Origin: Spirochaetaceae bacterium
GTDB taxonomy: Bacteria > Spirochaetota > Spirochaetia > DSM-27196 > PXBQ01
DNA: 32,149 bases
NCBI GenBank assembly: GCA_007695285.1
Contig: REEC01000140.1
Span: 1-32,149, forward strand
Direction: 5' to 3'
Shown here: positions 24,314-32,149 of the stretch, piece after piece
Position numbering within the stretch: position 1 is the stretch's first letter
Layout of the letters: every line of letters begins with the position of its first letter
The notes under the pieces: generated by a model
What the model was told of the DNA's origin: nothing
The model's input: the letters and a program-made list of their open reading frames with translations, nothing else
Databases searched by the model: none
Program-made: the position numbers and the translations under genes

Positions 24314-26092
24314 ATGACAGCAAATGAGTTACGTCGCGCGTATCTGGAGTTCTTCAAATCGAAGAACCATACCGTGATATCGGGAAAATCGCTGATACCC
24401 GAGAACGACCCGACCGTGCTCTTTACGACCGCGGGTATGCATCCGCTTGTTCCGTACATTCTCGGCGAGAAGCACCCGGGCGGCACACGGCTCGTAAACT
24501 ACCAGAAATGCATCAGGACCATCGACATCGAGGCGGTCGGCGACACAAGCCACCTGACTTTGTTCGAGATGCTCGGGAACTGGTCGCTCGGTGACTACTT
24601 CAAAGATGAGTCGATCCGGATGAGTTACGAGTTTCTCACCGAGCGGCTCGGGATAGATCCCGCCAAACTCTCGGTGACGGTGTTCGCGGGCGACGACGAC
24701 GTGCCGGCCGATAAAGAGTCCGCGGCGATCTGGCAGTCTCTCGGGATCCCATCCGAGCGGATATACTTTTTGGGGCGCGAAGACAACTGGTGGGGCCCCG
24801 CGGGCGCGACGGGACCGTGTGGTCCGGACACCGAGATCTTTATCGACACGGGGCTCCCCGGAACACCGGAGAGTCGGCCGGGTGTATCCGACGGGAAGTA
24901 CCTCGAGATCTGGAACAATGTCTTCATGCAGTACCAGAAAAACGCCGACGGCTCGTACACGCCGATGAGCCGGCAGTGCGTCGACACCGGGATGGGGATC
25001 GAGAGGACGATCACGATTCTGCAGGGCAAAACGACGGTGTACGACACCGAGCTGTTCCAGCCGATCCTCGCCGAACTCTCACGTCTCGCGGGCAAGAGCT
25101 ACGGTGACGACCCGGACGTCGACGTCTCGATGCGCATAATCGCGGACCACGTCAGGACCGCGGCGTTCATCCTCGGCGATGAGAACTCCGTTGTTCCGTC
25201 GAACGTCGGGCAGGGATACATCCTCCGCCGGTTGATCCGGCGCGCGGTGCGTCACGGACGGAAAATCGGACTCGAGGGCCGTTTTCTCGAGAAACCTGCG
25301 CGAATTATCCTCGATATGTACGGAGCGGTCTACCCGTCGCTCGTACGCGACGTCGCTTCGGTGGTACACGAGTTCAACCAGGAGGAAGAGAAGTTCCTCG
25401 AGACCTTGAAGAAAGGCGAACACGAGTTCGAGAAAATGCTCCCGAATCTCATGAAAAATCCGGCCAAAACGATTCCGGGGCGAGTCGCGTTTCGGCTGTA
25501 CGATACGTTCGGATTTCCCGTAGAAATCACCGAGGAGCTCGCGGCCGAGCACGGGATGACGGTGAAACGCGATGAGTTTGACGCCGCGTTCAAGGAGCAC
25601 CAGGAGAAGTCAAAGCTCGACACAAATCAGACGTTCAAAGGTGGGCTCGCCGACCACTCGGACCAGACCACGCGGTTGCATACCGCGACACACCTGCTGC
25701 ACAAGGCGCTCAAGATCGTGCTCGGCGATCACGTCGCGCAGAAGGGAAGCAACATCACCGCCGAGCGGTTACGGTTTGATTTTTCTCACCCCGAGAAAAT
25801 GAGCGCGGAGCAACTGCAACGGGTCGAGAGCATCGTGAACGAGCAGATCATGCGTGACCTTCCCGTGACGTGGAAGCAGACGACTCTCGCGGACGCGCAG
25901 AAGGACGGCGCGACCGCGTTGTTCGGCGAGCGGTACGAGGAAGTCGTGAAGGTGTACACGATCGGAGACTTCTCGATCGAGGTCTGTGGCGGGCCACACG
26001 TCGAGCGCACCGGAGAACTCGGGTCTTTCCGCATCGCAAAGGAGCAATCGTCGTCGCAGGGCGTCCGGCGCATCAAGGCCGTGCTCGAGTAG
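24314..26092 (+). CDS. alaS: Alanyl-tRNA synthetase, short form lacking the C-Ala domain
   Basis: The 592-residue enzyme charges tRNA-Ala. The class II catalytic core begins with LRRAYLEFFKSKNHT and has TAGMHPLVPYILG; the tRNA-recognition helices follow. The editing domain retains its zinc ligands, H456 and H460 in HTATHLLH and C558 and H562 in CGGPH, so mischarged Ser/Gly-tRNA can still be hydrolysed. It stops there: the coiled-coil and C-Ala domains that bring typical bacterial AlaRS to about 870 residues are missing. No frame remnant is seen downstream, so this is the short spirochaete-type enzyme, not a broken gene. The ribosome-binding site is GAGG. Confidence 0.95.
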   Translation: MTANELRRAYLEFFKSKNHTVISGKSLIPENDPTVLFTTAGMHPLVPYILGEKHPGGTRLVNYQKCIRTIDIEAVGDTSHLTLFEMLGNWSLGDYFKDESIRMSYEFLTERLGIDPAKLSVTVFAGDDDVPADKESAAIWQSLGIPSERIYFLGREDNWWGPAGATGPCGPDTEIFIDTGLPGTPESRPGVSDGKYLEIWNNVFMQYQKNADGSYTPMSRQCVDTGMGIERTITILQGKTTVYDTELFQPILAELSRLAGKSYGDDPDVDVSMRIIADHVRTAAFILGDENSVVPSNVGQGYILRRLIRRAVRHGRKIGLEGRFLEKPARIILDMYGAVYPSLVRDVASVVHEFNQEEEKFLETLKKGEHEFEKMLPNLMKNPAKTIPGRVAFRLYDTFGFPVEITEELAAEHGMTVKRDEFDAAFKEHQEKSKLDTNQTFKGGLADHSDQTTRLHTATHLLHKALKIVLGDHVAQKGSNITAERLRFDFSHPEKMSAEQLQRVESIVNEQIMRDLPVTWKQTTLADAQKDGATALFGERYEEVVKVYTIGDFSIEVCGGPHVERTGELGSFRIAKEQSSSQGVRRIKAVLE

Positions 26093-26095
26093 AGT

Positions 26096-26109
26096 CGCGG
26101 CGCACCGCG
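26096..26109 (+). terminator. Weak hairpin after alaS
   Basis: CGCGG-cgca-CCGCG followed by a short T-containing stretch, in the 24-nt gap between the convergent alaS and TPR genes. It is a possible but weak terminator. Confidence 0.3.
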
Positions 26110-26116
26110 GTCGTTT

Positions 26117-27262
26117 CTATTCGCGCGTGATCTCGTCGCGTTTTATCCGATCGAGCAGGTCGGACACGAAGAAGTTGCGTATCCCGAGTTTCTGAAAAGC
26201 CATGAGCGTTTCGACGGCCTCGGCTTTTTTGTTCAGCTTGAGGTAACACTCGGCGATCTCGACGTATAGCCGATGATTCTTGGCATCGTGCTTCAAGAGC
26301 GCCTCGAGCGACTCGATTGCGTCGGTGTAACGACCGTGCGCTTTGTTGATGAGCGCGAGTCCGAGAATCGCGTACGTGTCGAACTCGATGTTCAGCGCCT
26401 TGCGATAGTACTTCTCGGCCTCATCGTACCGGTCCATGTTCCGGTACGCGTCGCCGGCGCGCGTAAGGATAACTTTGTTGTTCGGGTCGTTCTCGATGAT
26501 CTTGTTCCAGTACTCGAGCGATTTCTCCTGGTGATTCATGCCGCGATAACAGTCGGCCATTCCAAAGAGCGCGTAAAAATTCTTCGGGTCGCGGTCGAGC
26601 GCTTTCTGGAACCACTCGATACCCTGCGCGTACGTCTTTAACTTGCGGTGGCAGTTTCCGAGCGACGTCAGGACACGAATGTCTGCGGAGTTTCCGGCGA
26701 TCTCCGCCATCCTCGTCCAGTAGTTCATTGCGGTTTGGTAGTCTTTGAAGTCATAATGCAGATGTCCGAGTCCGATCAACGCGTACGCATTGTCGGCCTC
26801 CATCTGCAACACTTTTTGGTAGATTTCGCGTGAACGGTCGAAGTCGCGCACCTTGCGATACGCGTCGGCGACGCGCGTGAGAACCGTGATGTTCTGGTCG
26901 TCGTGATTGAGGTACCTTTCCCAGATTTTGATCGCGCGATGGTAGTATCTGAGCGACTTGTAACAGTCGGCGAGCCCGAACAGCGCGTAGTTGTTGTCCG
27001 GGTGTTTGTCGAGACAGCGCTGGTAGTAATCGACGGCGCTCTTGTATCGTCTTTTTTTGCGCTCGGAATCGCCGAGTCCGACAAGCGCGTAATTATTGTC
27101 GCTGTCGAGTTCGAGGATATCGCGGAAAAGCGCTTCGGCGTCGTCGACGAAGTTCTCTTTCAAGAGCTGATACGCCTCTTGTGACATTTCCGCGATTTTC
27201 TGGAGCTGCTCGCGCCTTTCCCTCTCCTCGGCTTCGATCAAGTCCCTCTTGTCGTCGGTCAT
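26117..27262 (-). CDS. Tetratricopeptide-repeat protein
   Basis: The 381-residue protein consists almost entirely of TPR units of about 34 residues, roughly ten in tandem from about residue 25. They show the recurring pattern NNYALxGLxD...YxxAxxYYxRxLxxxPDN. There is no signal peptide or transmembrane helix, so it is probably a cytoplasmic scaffold for protein-protein contacts. An N-terminal charged helix (residues 1-25) is rich in Glu and Arg. The start overlaps the stop of the upstream small gene (ATGA). The partner cannot be deduced. Such conserved TPR proteins are common in spirochaetes. Confidence 0.85.
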   Translation of the reverse strand: MTDDKRDLIEAEERERREQLQKIAEMSQEAYQLLKENFVDDAEALFRDILELDSDNNYALVGLGDSERKKRRYKSAVDYYQRCLDKHPDNNYALFGLADCYKSLRYYHRAIKIWERYLNHDDQNITVLTRVADAYRKVRDFDRSREIYQKVLQMEADNAYALIGLGHLHYDFKDYQTAMNYWTRMAEIAGNSADIRVLTSLGNCHRKLKTYAQGIEWFQKALDRDPKNFYALFGMADCYRGMNHQEKSLEYWNKIIENDPNNKVILTRAGDAYRNMDRYDEAEKYYRKALNIEFDTYAILGLALINKAHGRYTDAIESLEALLKHDAKNHRLYVEIAECYLKLNKKAEAVETLMAFQKLGIRNFFVSDLLDRIKRDEITRE

Positions 27263-27594
27263 TCTTTTTGTATTTCCTTCGACTCATTCATCCATATCCG
27301 GATCACACCGGCGATTTTTTCTGCCATTTCCGACACTCTCTTTGGTTCCGGCGCGACCCAGTACATCCGGATCGCCTCCAGCGCGTTATTTTTCTTCGCG
27401 TAATAGTCGCCGATCCGTATAAGTCCGTCACTGTACTTAACAGTCAGGAAAATCCTCTTTGCTTCCTCGTACTTTCCATTATTGAAAAATTCATTCCCTT
27501 TCCGAATCAGTGCCGTCTTTTGTTGCGGGGTGAGCGCAGGCGCCCGCGTGGTCTTTGTAAACCCATTCTTTGGAATCGTCGAATCATCACCCAT
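27259..27594 (-). CDS. Small TPR-like protein
   Basis: The 111-residue protein has one or two degenerate TPR-like helical pairs (GNEFFNNGKYEEAKRIFL and GDYYAKKNNALEAIRMYW, about residues 32-85). Its stop overlaps the start of the larger TPR gene, so the products may work together. The frame also has a TTG-ATG pair at 27615. That lies directly at the -10 box and upstream of the predicted transcription start, so the ATG at 27594 is preferred. No catalytic motif is visible and I assign no function beyond helical repeat binding. Confidence 0.7.
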   Translation of the reverse strand: MGDDSTIPKNGFTKTTRAPALTPQQKTALIRKGNEFFNNGKYEEAKRIFLTVKYSDGLIRIGDYYAKKNNALEAIRMYWVAPEPKRVSEMAEKIAGVIRIWMNESKEIQKE

Positions 27595-27614
27595 TTTTAA
27601 CCCAAGACCCATCA

Positions 27615-27643
27615 AGTATACCGCAAACCGACGCCGGGTTCAA
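27615..27643 (-). promoter_or_regulatory. Promoter of the TPR gene pair
   Basis: On the minus strand TTGAAC (27638-27643), a 17-bp spacer and TATACT (27615-27620). The predicted start point, about 7 nt on, excludes the TTG/ATG codons at 27612-27615 as translation starts. Confidence 0.65.
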
Positions 27644-27668
27644 ACGTTCCTAACGGGTTTTTTTTAAA

Positions 27669-28247
27669 CTATAGAGTTCCCTTTGTCGACATCGCGGCTC
27701 GATCAGACTCGAGCGGTGTGTACGCGGTCTTGAGCGCTTTTCCGAGCGCTTTGAACGCCGCCTCGACGATGTGATGACTGTTGAGCCCGTGGCGGCTCAC
27801 GACGTGTAGGTTGATCGCCGCACGATTGGCGAGCGCGGTAAAAAACTCGCGCAGAAGCGACGTATCGAACGTTCCGACGCTCGGTTGTGGAAAATCGAGC
27901 GCAAACACGAGGTACGGTCGTTCGCAGACATCGATTGCCACCTCGCAGAGAGCGTCGTCCATCGGTATTACGCTGTGCCCGTATCGAGTCACCGCGCCGA
28001 ATTTGGAAAAAGTCTTTCGCAGCGCATCGCCGAGGACCAGTCCGACGTCCTCGACAAGGTGATGAGCGTCAACGTCTATGTCTCCGGTCGCCGCGACCGA
28101 AAGCGTGAACGCTCCGTGGAACGCCGCCGCGCGCAACATATGGTCAAAGAACGGCACGCCGGTCGAGATCTCGGGAGCTCCCGCCGAAGACATGTCGAGT
28201 CCAACGGTAATGTTTGTCTCTTTCGTCGTCCGTTCGATCGTGATCAC
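27669..28247 (-). CDS. hisB: Imidazoleglycerol-phosphate dehydratase
   Basis: The 192-residue monofunctional HisB removes water from imidazole glycerol phosphate in histidine synthesis. It carries the metal-binding histidine clusters DAHHLVED and SRHGLNSHHIVEAAFKAL, plus the N-terminal FFDHML motif. It lacks the phosphatase domain of the enterobacterial fusion, so histidinol-phosphatase is separate. The GTG start has GAGGAG upstream and begins 9 nt after the hisG stop, so the gene is the last of the hisZ-hisG-hisB unit. Other his genes are not in the window. Confidence 0.95.
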   Translation of the reverse strand: MITIERTTKETNITVGLDMSSAGAPEISTGVPFFDHMLRAAAFHGAFTLSVAATGDIDVDAHHLVEDVGLVLGDALRKTFSKFGAVTRYGHSVIPMDDALCEVAIDVCERPYLVFALDFPQPSVGTFDTSLLREFFTALANRAAINLHVVSRHGLNSHHIVEAAFKALGKALKTAYTPLESDRAAMSTKGTL

Positions 28248-28256
28248 ACGTACTCC

Positions 28257-28877
28257 TCACTCGTGAATTAGCGCCGCGAGCTCGTCGATGCGCGCGTAAT
28301 GGATTTTATAATACGCCGGATTCGCGATCATGGAAACAGAGATCGATGCGAGTTCCTCGCGCACGACGAGATTGTTTGCGCGCAGAGTCGAGCCGGTCTC
28401 GACGAGATCGACGATGTACGGCGCGAGCCCGAGCACCGGAGCAAGCTCGACCGAGCCGTTGAGTTTGATGATCTCGACCGCGACGCCGCGCTTGTGGAAG
28501 TGATCGCGCGCGAAACGGGTGAACTTGGTCGCGATCGTCATGTGTCGTGCACCGTCGGGGTCGAAATCCGCGTGTGTCGCGAGACACATTTTCGTTCCGC
28601 CGAACGAGAACCTTTCGATCCGGAAGAACCGATGACCCGACTCGTACACGACGTCTTCGCCGCACACGCCGAGCCCGGCGATGCCGTGCGCGACGTACAC
28701 CGGAAGATCGGCGTTCTTGACGAGCAGGAATCGAAAACGGCCGCTCTCATCGTCGGCGACGAGCTTGCGGTCGGTGAACTCGAACCGTATGCCGCGAGAG
28801 GCGAGGTGTTCGCGCACCTGTTCTTCAAGGCGGCCTTTTGGTAGCGCGATCGTAAGCGGATTTCCGTGTCGGGTCAT
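28257..28877 (-). CDS. hisG: ATP phosphoribosyltransferase, short form
   Basis: The 206-residue protein catalyses the first step of histidine synthesis (ATP + PRPP). It has the TIALPKGRLEEQV start and the PRPP-binding segment DLVETGSTLRANNL. It lacks the C-terminal regulatory ACT-like domain of the long form, as expected for enzymes that need HisZ as a regulatory subunit. That subunit is encoded immediately upstream with a 4-nt overlap (ATGA), which supports a HisG-HisZ hetero-oligomer under histidine feedback control. Confidence 0.95.
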   Translation of the reverse strand: MTRHGNPLTIALPKGRLEEQVREHLASRGIRFEFTDRKLVADDESGRFRFLLVKNADLPVYVAHGIAGLGVCGEDVVYESGHRFFRIERFSFGGTKMCLATHADFDPDGARHMTIATKFTRFARDHFHKRGVAVEIIKLNGSVELAPVLGLAPYIVDLVETGSTLRANNLVVREELASISVSMIANPAYYKIHYARIDELAALIHE

Positions 28878-29992
28878 ACTGTCGCAATCCTCCCGGTTGC
28901 CCGAAGCGTTCGAGCGGACGCGAGCCGCGCGCGGAAGTCCTCACCGTCGGCGGTCGCGATCGTCGGTGGGTTTTCATCACCGTCGATCACGGCGATTTCG
29001 TCGATCTTACGGACTAAAACCGAGAATCCGACCGACGGCGCGGGAAAACCGAACTGCTCGAGCAGCGCGTCGTAGCGGCCTCCGGTCGCCGCGGCCGAGT
29101 CGAGGCCGTCGACGTACGCGCGGAACACTATTCCCGTGTGGTACGGTTGCGACCCGATCTCCGAGAGGTCGACCCTGATCTCGCGGAGTTCGCTCACGTC
29201 GCGCGCGAGCGAGCCGACGCTCGAGAGGTAGGCGATCGCGTCGGCCTCCGCGGGGGAAAGCTTATCGAGGTGGGCGCGTTGTTCGCGTTCGAACTCGTCC
29301 CACGACCCGATGAACGACAGCAGCTCGGTGCGCCGCGCCGCCGCGCTCTCGTCGAAGGCGGTCGAGAGTATCTCCCTCACGTCCGGCCACGAACGCTCTT
29401 CGACCGCCTCGAGAAAACTCAAGCCGATCTCGCGCGCGAAGACGGTACTCATCGAATCGACGAGCTGACGCGAGCCCAGGTGGATCACCGCGTCGGTGAG
29501 ACCGATCCCGTCGAGAAGTTCCCTGAGCAACACGATCACCTCGAGATCCCCGTCGAGGCCGGGCACGCCGATCAACTCGACGCCGGTCTGAAAAAATTCG
29601 TTTCGGGAGATGTCCTCTTCATCCTGATGTCGGAGGATCGTGTCCGCGTACGCGACGCGGACCGGCAGCTCAGCGTGTGTGAGCGACATGCCCATCTGTT
29701 TTGCGAGAAACAACGTGACGTCGGAGCGCAACATGAGCACGTCGCCTTCGCGGTCGACCAGCCGGTACACGTCCTTGGCCGAACGTTCGTTCAGCAGAGC
29801 TTGGTACACGTCGTAAAAATCGAAAACGGGCGTCTGGACGGGAAGGTAGCCCCACGACGACACGATCTCGTCGATTCGGCCGACGAGTCTCTTGTGTCTG
29901 TGAGCGGCGTCGACGTACAGCCGCTCCGCGCCGCGGGGAGTGCGCAAGTGGGTGTTCCCACTGCGGTTCATTTTTCCGATTGTATTTTGCAC
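28874..29992 (-). CDS. hisZ: ATP phosphoribosyltransferase regulatory subunit HisZ
   Basis: The 372-residue class II synthetase-like protein resembles HisS but has no anticodon-binding domain and lies next to short-form hisG, which identifies it as HisZ. The class II motifs are visible as LRSDVTLFLAKQ and SRNEFFQTGVELIG, and motif 3 is partly kept in GGRYDALLEQFG. It senses histidine and activates HisG rather than charging tRNA. Two starts are possible: GTG at 29992, 6 nt after a TATAGT box (leaderless), or ATG at 29971. The rsmD stop is only 7 nt upstream of the GTG, so read-through from recG-rsmD is also likely. Confidence 0.9.
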   Translation of the reverse strand: MQNTIGKMNRSGNTHLRTPRGAERLYVDAAHRHKRLVGRIDEIVSSWGYLPVQTPVFDFYDVYQALLNERSAKDVYRLVDREGDVLMLRSDVTLFLAKQMGMSLTHAELPVRVAYADTILRHQDEEDISRNEFFQTGVELIGVPGLDGDLEVIVLLRELLDGIGLTDAVIHLGSRQLVDSMSTVFAREIGLSFLEAVEERSWPDVREILSTAFDESAAARRTELLSFIGSWDEFEREQRAHLDKLSPAEADAIAYLSSVGSLARDVSELREIRVDLSEIGSQPYHTGIVFRAYVDGLDSAAATGGRYDALLEQFGFPAPSVGFSVLVRKIDEIAVIDGDENPPTIATADGEDFRARLASARTLRATGRIATV

Positions 29993-29998
29993 GCGGGT

Positions 29999-30007
29999 AC
30001 TATAACA
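29999..30007 (-). promoter_or_regulatory. Extended -10 element overlapping the rsmD stop, before hisZ
   Basis: On the minus strand TGTTATAGT fits the extended -10 pattern. It lies 6 nt before the hisZ GTG and includes the rsmD TAG stop. The -35 region is poor. It could be an internal promoter for histidine genes giving leaderless mRNA. Confidence 0.4.
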
Positions 30008-30569
30008 AATCGGTCGCCGTTGGAGAACAACCCGCCCCGAGGCCTGCCCGGTAGAACGACACGATCGACCGGCCGTAGGCCCGCCGGTCGGTCACGGTGA
30101 ACCGTCCGACCGAGTCCGGAATCGGGTCTTCTTTCGGATGGTGGATCAAGAGTCTCGTCGTGTCGGTCGTGCACCGCGAGTCCGAGATCCGTTCTATCAA
30201 GTCGACCTTGAACGTGTACGGAAAAGGGGGATCGAGGAAAATCACGTCGAAGGCTTCCCGATTCGTCGCGACGAAGCGCTCCGCCGGTGCAATCACGATC
30301 GAGATCGCCTGGGGAGCGAGCTGCGCGTTCTGCTTCATGATCTGCGCTTTCCGACGATCCTTTTCGACGCACACCGCGCGCGAAGCGCCGCGCGATACAG
30401 CCTCGAGGCCGATCGAACACGAACCTGAGAACAGATCGAGAAAAATGAGTTTGTCGATCGGACCGAGAATCGCGAACATCGACTCGCGCATTCGGTCCAT
30501 CGCCGGGCGAATCTCGCCGGGCGGACACCGAACCGTGCGACCCGTGAGAGTGCCGCCGGTTATACGCAT
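30000..30569 (-). CDS. rsmD: 16S rRNA (guanine966-N2)-methyltransferase
   Basis: The 189-residue SAM-dependent methyltransferase modifies G966 of 16S rRNA. It has the characteristic MRITGGTLTGR start, RPAMDRMRESMF (residues 21-32), the SAM loop DLFSGSCSIGLEA (45-57) and the catalytic DPPF (113-116). An open frame extends upstream to 30662 inside recG. The ATG at 30569 is chosen because family similarity starts there and GGAGGAAG lies just before it. It overlaps the end of recG by 10 nt, so the two are translationally coupled. Confidence 0.93.
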   Translation of the reverse strand: MRITGGTLTGRTVRCPPGEIRPAMDRMRESMFAILGPIDKLIFLDLFSGSCSIGLEAVSRGASRAVCVEKDRRKAQIMKQNAQLAPQAISIVIAPAERFVATNREAFDVIFLDPPFPYTFKVDLIERISDSRCTTDTTRLLIHHPKEDPIPDSVGRFTVTDRRAYGRSIVSFYRAGLGAGCSPTATDLL

Positions 30570-32149
30570 TCTTCCTCCGATCGTGTCCTGTCGATCAACT
30601 GTCGCAGCGAAGCGTTTTTCGGGGCCTCGAGCCCAGGATCGTTCTCGAGAATCTCGAAACATGTGGCGCGAGCGGAGTTCATGATCGCCATGTCGCGCGC
30701 GAGATCGGCGACGCGGAACCTGAGGTACCCACTCTGCCTCATTCCTGAAAGCTCACCGGGCCCGCGAATCCTGAGATCATGCTCGGCTATCGCGAAGCCG
30801 TCGGACTCCGAGAGCAACACCTTGAGCCGGTCTTTCGCTTCTTCGGTGAGGTTCTCCGCGTACACGAAGAACGCGTAACTCTTGTGTTTTCCCCGGCCGA
30901 CGCGGCCGCGCAGCTGGTGCAAGGCCGCGAGTCCAAACCGTTCGGCGTGCTCGACCACCAAACACGTCGCGTTCGGAACATCGACACCGACCTCGACGAT
31001 GCTCGTCGCGACGAGTACCCGTGTTTCGCCGGCCACGAAAGAGGCCATGAGCCGGCGCTTCTCGTCCTCGCTGCGCCGCGAGTGGATCAGCGCCGTCGAG
31101 TGCGGCGCCAGGACCTCCGTGAGCTTCTCGTGCATCGACTCCGCGTCGCGAAGCTCGACGGCGTCCGAGCGTTCGATCAGCGGATACACGAAGTACGCCT
31201 GCCGACCCGCATCGAGCTCGCGCCGCACCCAGTCGTACACCTTCTTTTCGTTTCCGTGGCGCGCGAGGTGCGTCTCGATCGGTTGCCTGCCCGGAGGCAT
31301 CGTCTTGATCGTCGAGACGCTCATGTCGCCGAACACGGTCAGCGCGAGAGTGCGCGGAATCGGAGTCGCGGTCATCAGCAACAGATCGGGGTCGGCGCCT
31401 TTCTTCGTAAGCGCGAGTCGTTGCATGACGCCGAACCGTTGCTGTTCATCGACGACGACTATCCGCAGACGCCGAAACTCGACCGACGCGGAGAACACCG
31501 CGTGTGTGCCGATCACGAGATCGACGCGTCCGTCGGCGATCGCCTCGAGAAGCGGCCGCCTACCGGCCTCTCCGACCGAGCCCGAGAGAAACGCGACGCG
31601 TACGCCCGCGCTCTCGAGGTATCGCGCTGCGTTCTCGGCGTGCTGCCGCGCGAGCAACTCGGTCGGAGCCATCATCGCGGCTTGAAATCCCGCTTCGATC
31701 ACGGGCAGACACGCAAGAAACGCGACGAGCGTCTTTCCCGAGCCGACGTCACCCTGCAGCAGACGCGCCATCGGGCGGTCGGCGCAGACGTCGGCGTGGA
31801 TCTCGTCGAGAACAGTCTGTTGGTCTTGCGTCAGCGGGAAAGGGAGCGACGAGGCGACGGTATCGCGCAGAGCGACCGGGAGCGCAATCGGCTCCCTCGC
31901 GCGCGCGGCGCGATCGATCGCGCGTTTGGCGATCGAGAGCTGGAGAGAGAAAAGCTCACCGTACGCGAGCCGCTCCCGCGCGCGCGGAACGTCGCCGAGC
32001 GTCTGTGGAAAGTGTATCGTCTCCAGCGCCTCGGCGATCGGTGGAAAACGGTTCGACGCGCGCACCGAACTCGGTAACTCGTCGTCGAGATGCCGCGCGT
32101 ATCCGGTGAGAGCCGACTCGACCGCGGTGCGCACCGCCGCGTGCGTGAG
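30560..32149 (-). CDS. recG: ATP-dependent DNA helicase RecG (5' partial)
   Basis: The C-terminal 529 residues are present; the frame is open to the window edge, so about 160 N-terminal residues (most of the wedge/OB domain) lie outside. Superfamily 2 motifs are clear: LLQGDVGSGKT (motif I), VVDEQQRFG (motif II, DEQQ instead of the common DEQH), TATPIPRTLAL (III) and QLRGRVGRGKHKSYAFF (VI). The C-terminal region has the RGPGELSGMRQSG segment typical of RecG. It remodels stalled replication forks and Holliday junctions. It is the first visible gene of the recG-rsmD-his unit. Confidence 0.95.
   Translation of the reverse strand, partial: LTHAAVRTAVESALTGYARHLDDELPSSVRASNRFPPIAEALETIHFPQTLGDVPRARERLAYGELFSLQLSIAKRAIDRAARAREPIALPVALRDTVASSLPFPLTQDQQTVLDEIHADVCADRPMARLLQGDVGSGKTLVAFLACLPVIEAGFQAAMMAPTELLARQHAENAARYLESAGVRVAFLSGSVGEAGRRPLLEAIADGRVDLVIGTHAVFSASVEFRRLRIVVVDEQQRFGVMQRLALTKKGADPDLLLMTATPIPRTLALTVFGDMSVSTIKTMPPGRQPIETHLARHGNEKKVYDWVRRELDAGRQAYFVYPLIERSDAVELRDAESMHEKLTEVLAPHSTALIHSRRSEDEKRRLMASFVAGETRVLVATSIVEVGVDVPNATCLVVEHAERFGLAALHQLRGRVGRGKHKSYAFFVYAENLTEEAKDRLKVLLSESDGFAIAEHDLRIRGPGELSGMRQSGYLRFRVADLARDMAIMNSARATCFEILENDPGLEAPKNASLRQLIDRTRSEEECV

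Noticed and set aside
30779-32077. Long plus-strand open frame opposite recG
   Set aside because: Antisense shadow of recG helicase motifs; no domain or ribosome-binding site.

Overview
The window looks like a chromosomal segment of a GC-rich spirochaete (Spirochaetota). Five things point there: an alanyl-tRNA synthetase that stops after the editing domain (592 aa, the short form typical of spirochaetes), a FliG flagellar switch protein, a pyruvate phosphate dikinase, a groES with no adjacent groEL, and an RpoS-sized sigma factor. This placement is inferred from family knowledge; no search was run.

Layout. 3-2604 (+): the end of a tightly overlapping surface-glycan operon (phosphonoacetaldehyde-reductase-like Fe-ADH, LicD transferase, NAD-sugar epimerase). 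2683-5462 (+): two FtsX/MacB-type permeases with no ATPase. 5478-6590 (-): a polyprenyl-phosphate sugar-1-phosphate transferase. 6655-7065 (-): a small J-domain protein. 7140-9517 (-): asd-lysC. 9518-9820: a gene-free stretch with a three-copy AT-rich repeat and divergent promoters. 9821-12771 (+): purine nucleoside phosphorylase and a DinG/XPD-type helicase. 12800-12922: a 22-bp perfect inverted repeat and a bidirectional terminator. 12947-13213 (-): groES. 13525-14437 (+): a group 2 sigma factor behind a consensus sigma-54 promoter. 14559-17225 (+): ppdK. 17404-18522 (+) and 18535-19821 (-): two converging radical-SAM enzymes, both with twin-arginine signals; the second overlaps a membrane-embedded spermidine-synthase-like gene (19814-22288, -) that begins 17 nt after tRNA-Phe. 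22493-26092 (+): fliG, a TM2/winged-helix-like protein and alaS. 26117-27594 (-): two TPR-type proteins. 27669-32149 (-): recG (partial)-rsmD-hisZ-hisG-hisB.

Themes. (1) A sigma-54 to sigma-S-like cascade resembling the Borrelia RpoN-RpoS pathway is suggested by the promoter at 13525-13540. (2) Several genes have a -10 box only 6-9 nt before the start codon, so leaderless transcription may be common. (3) The least ordinary gene set is the Tat-signal radical-SAM pair next to a membrane-fused aminopropyltransferase-like protein; together they may form an envelope-located radical-SAM system. Most other genes are ordinary housekeeping genes in compact operons. Long open frames antisense to them are shadows of GC-rich codon usage.
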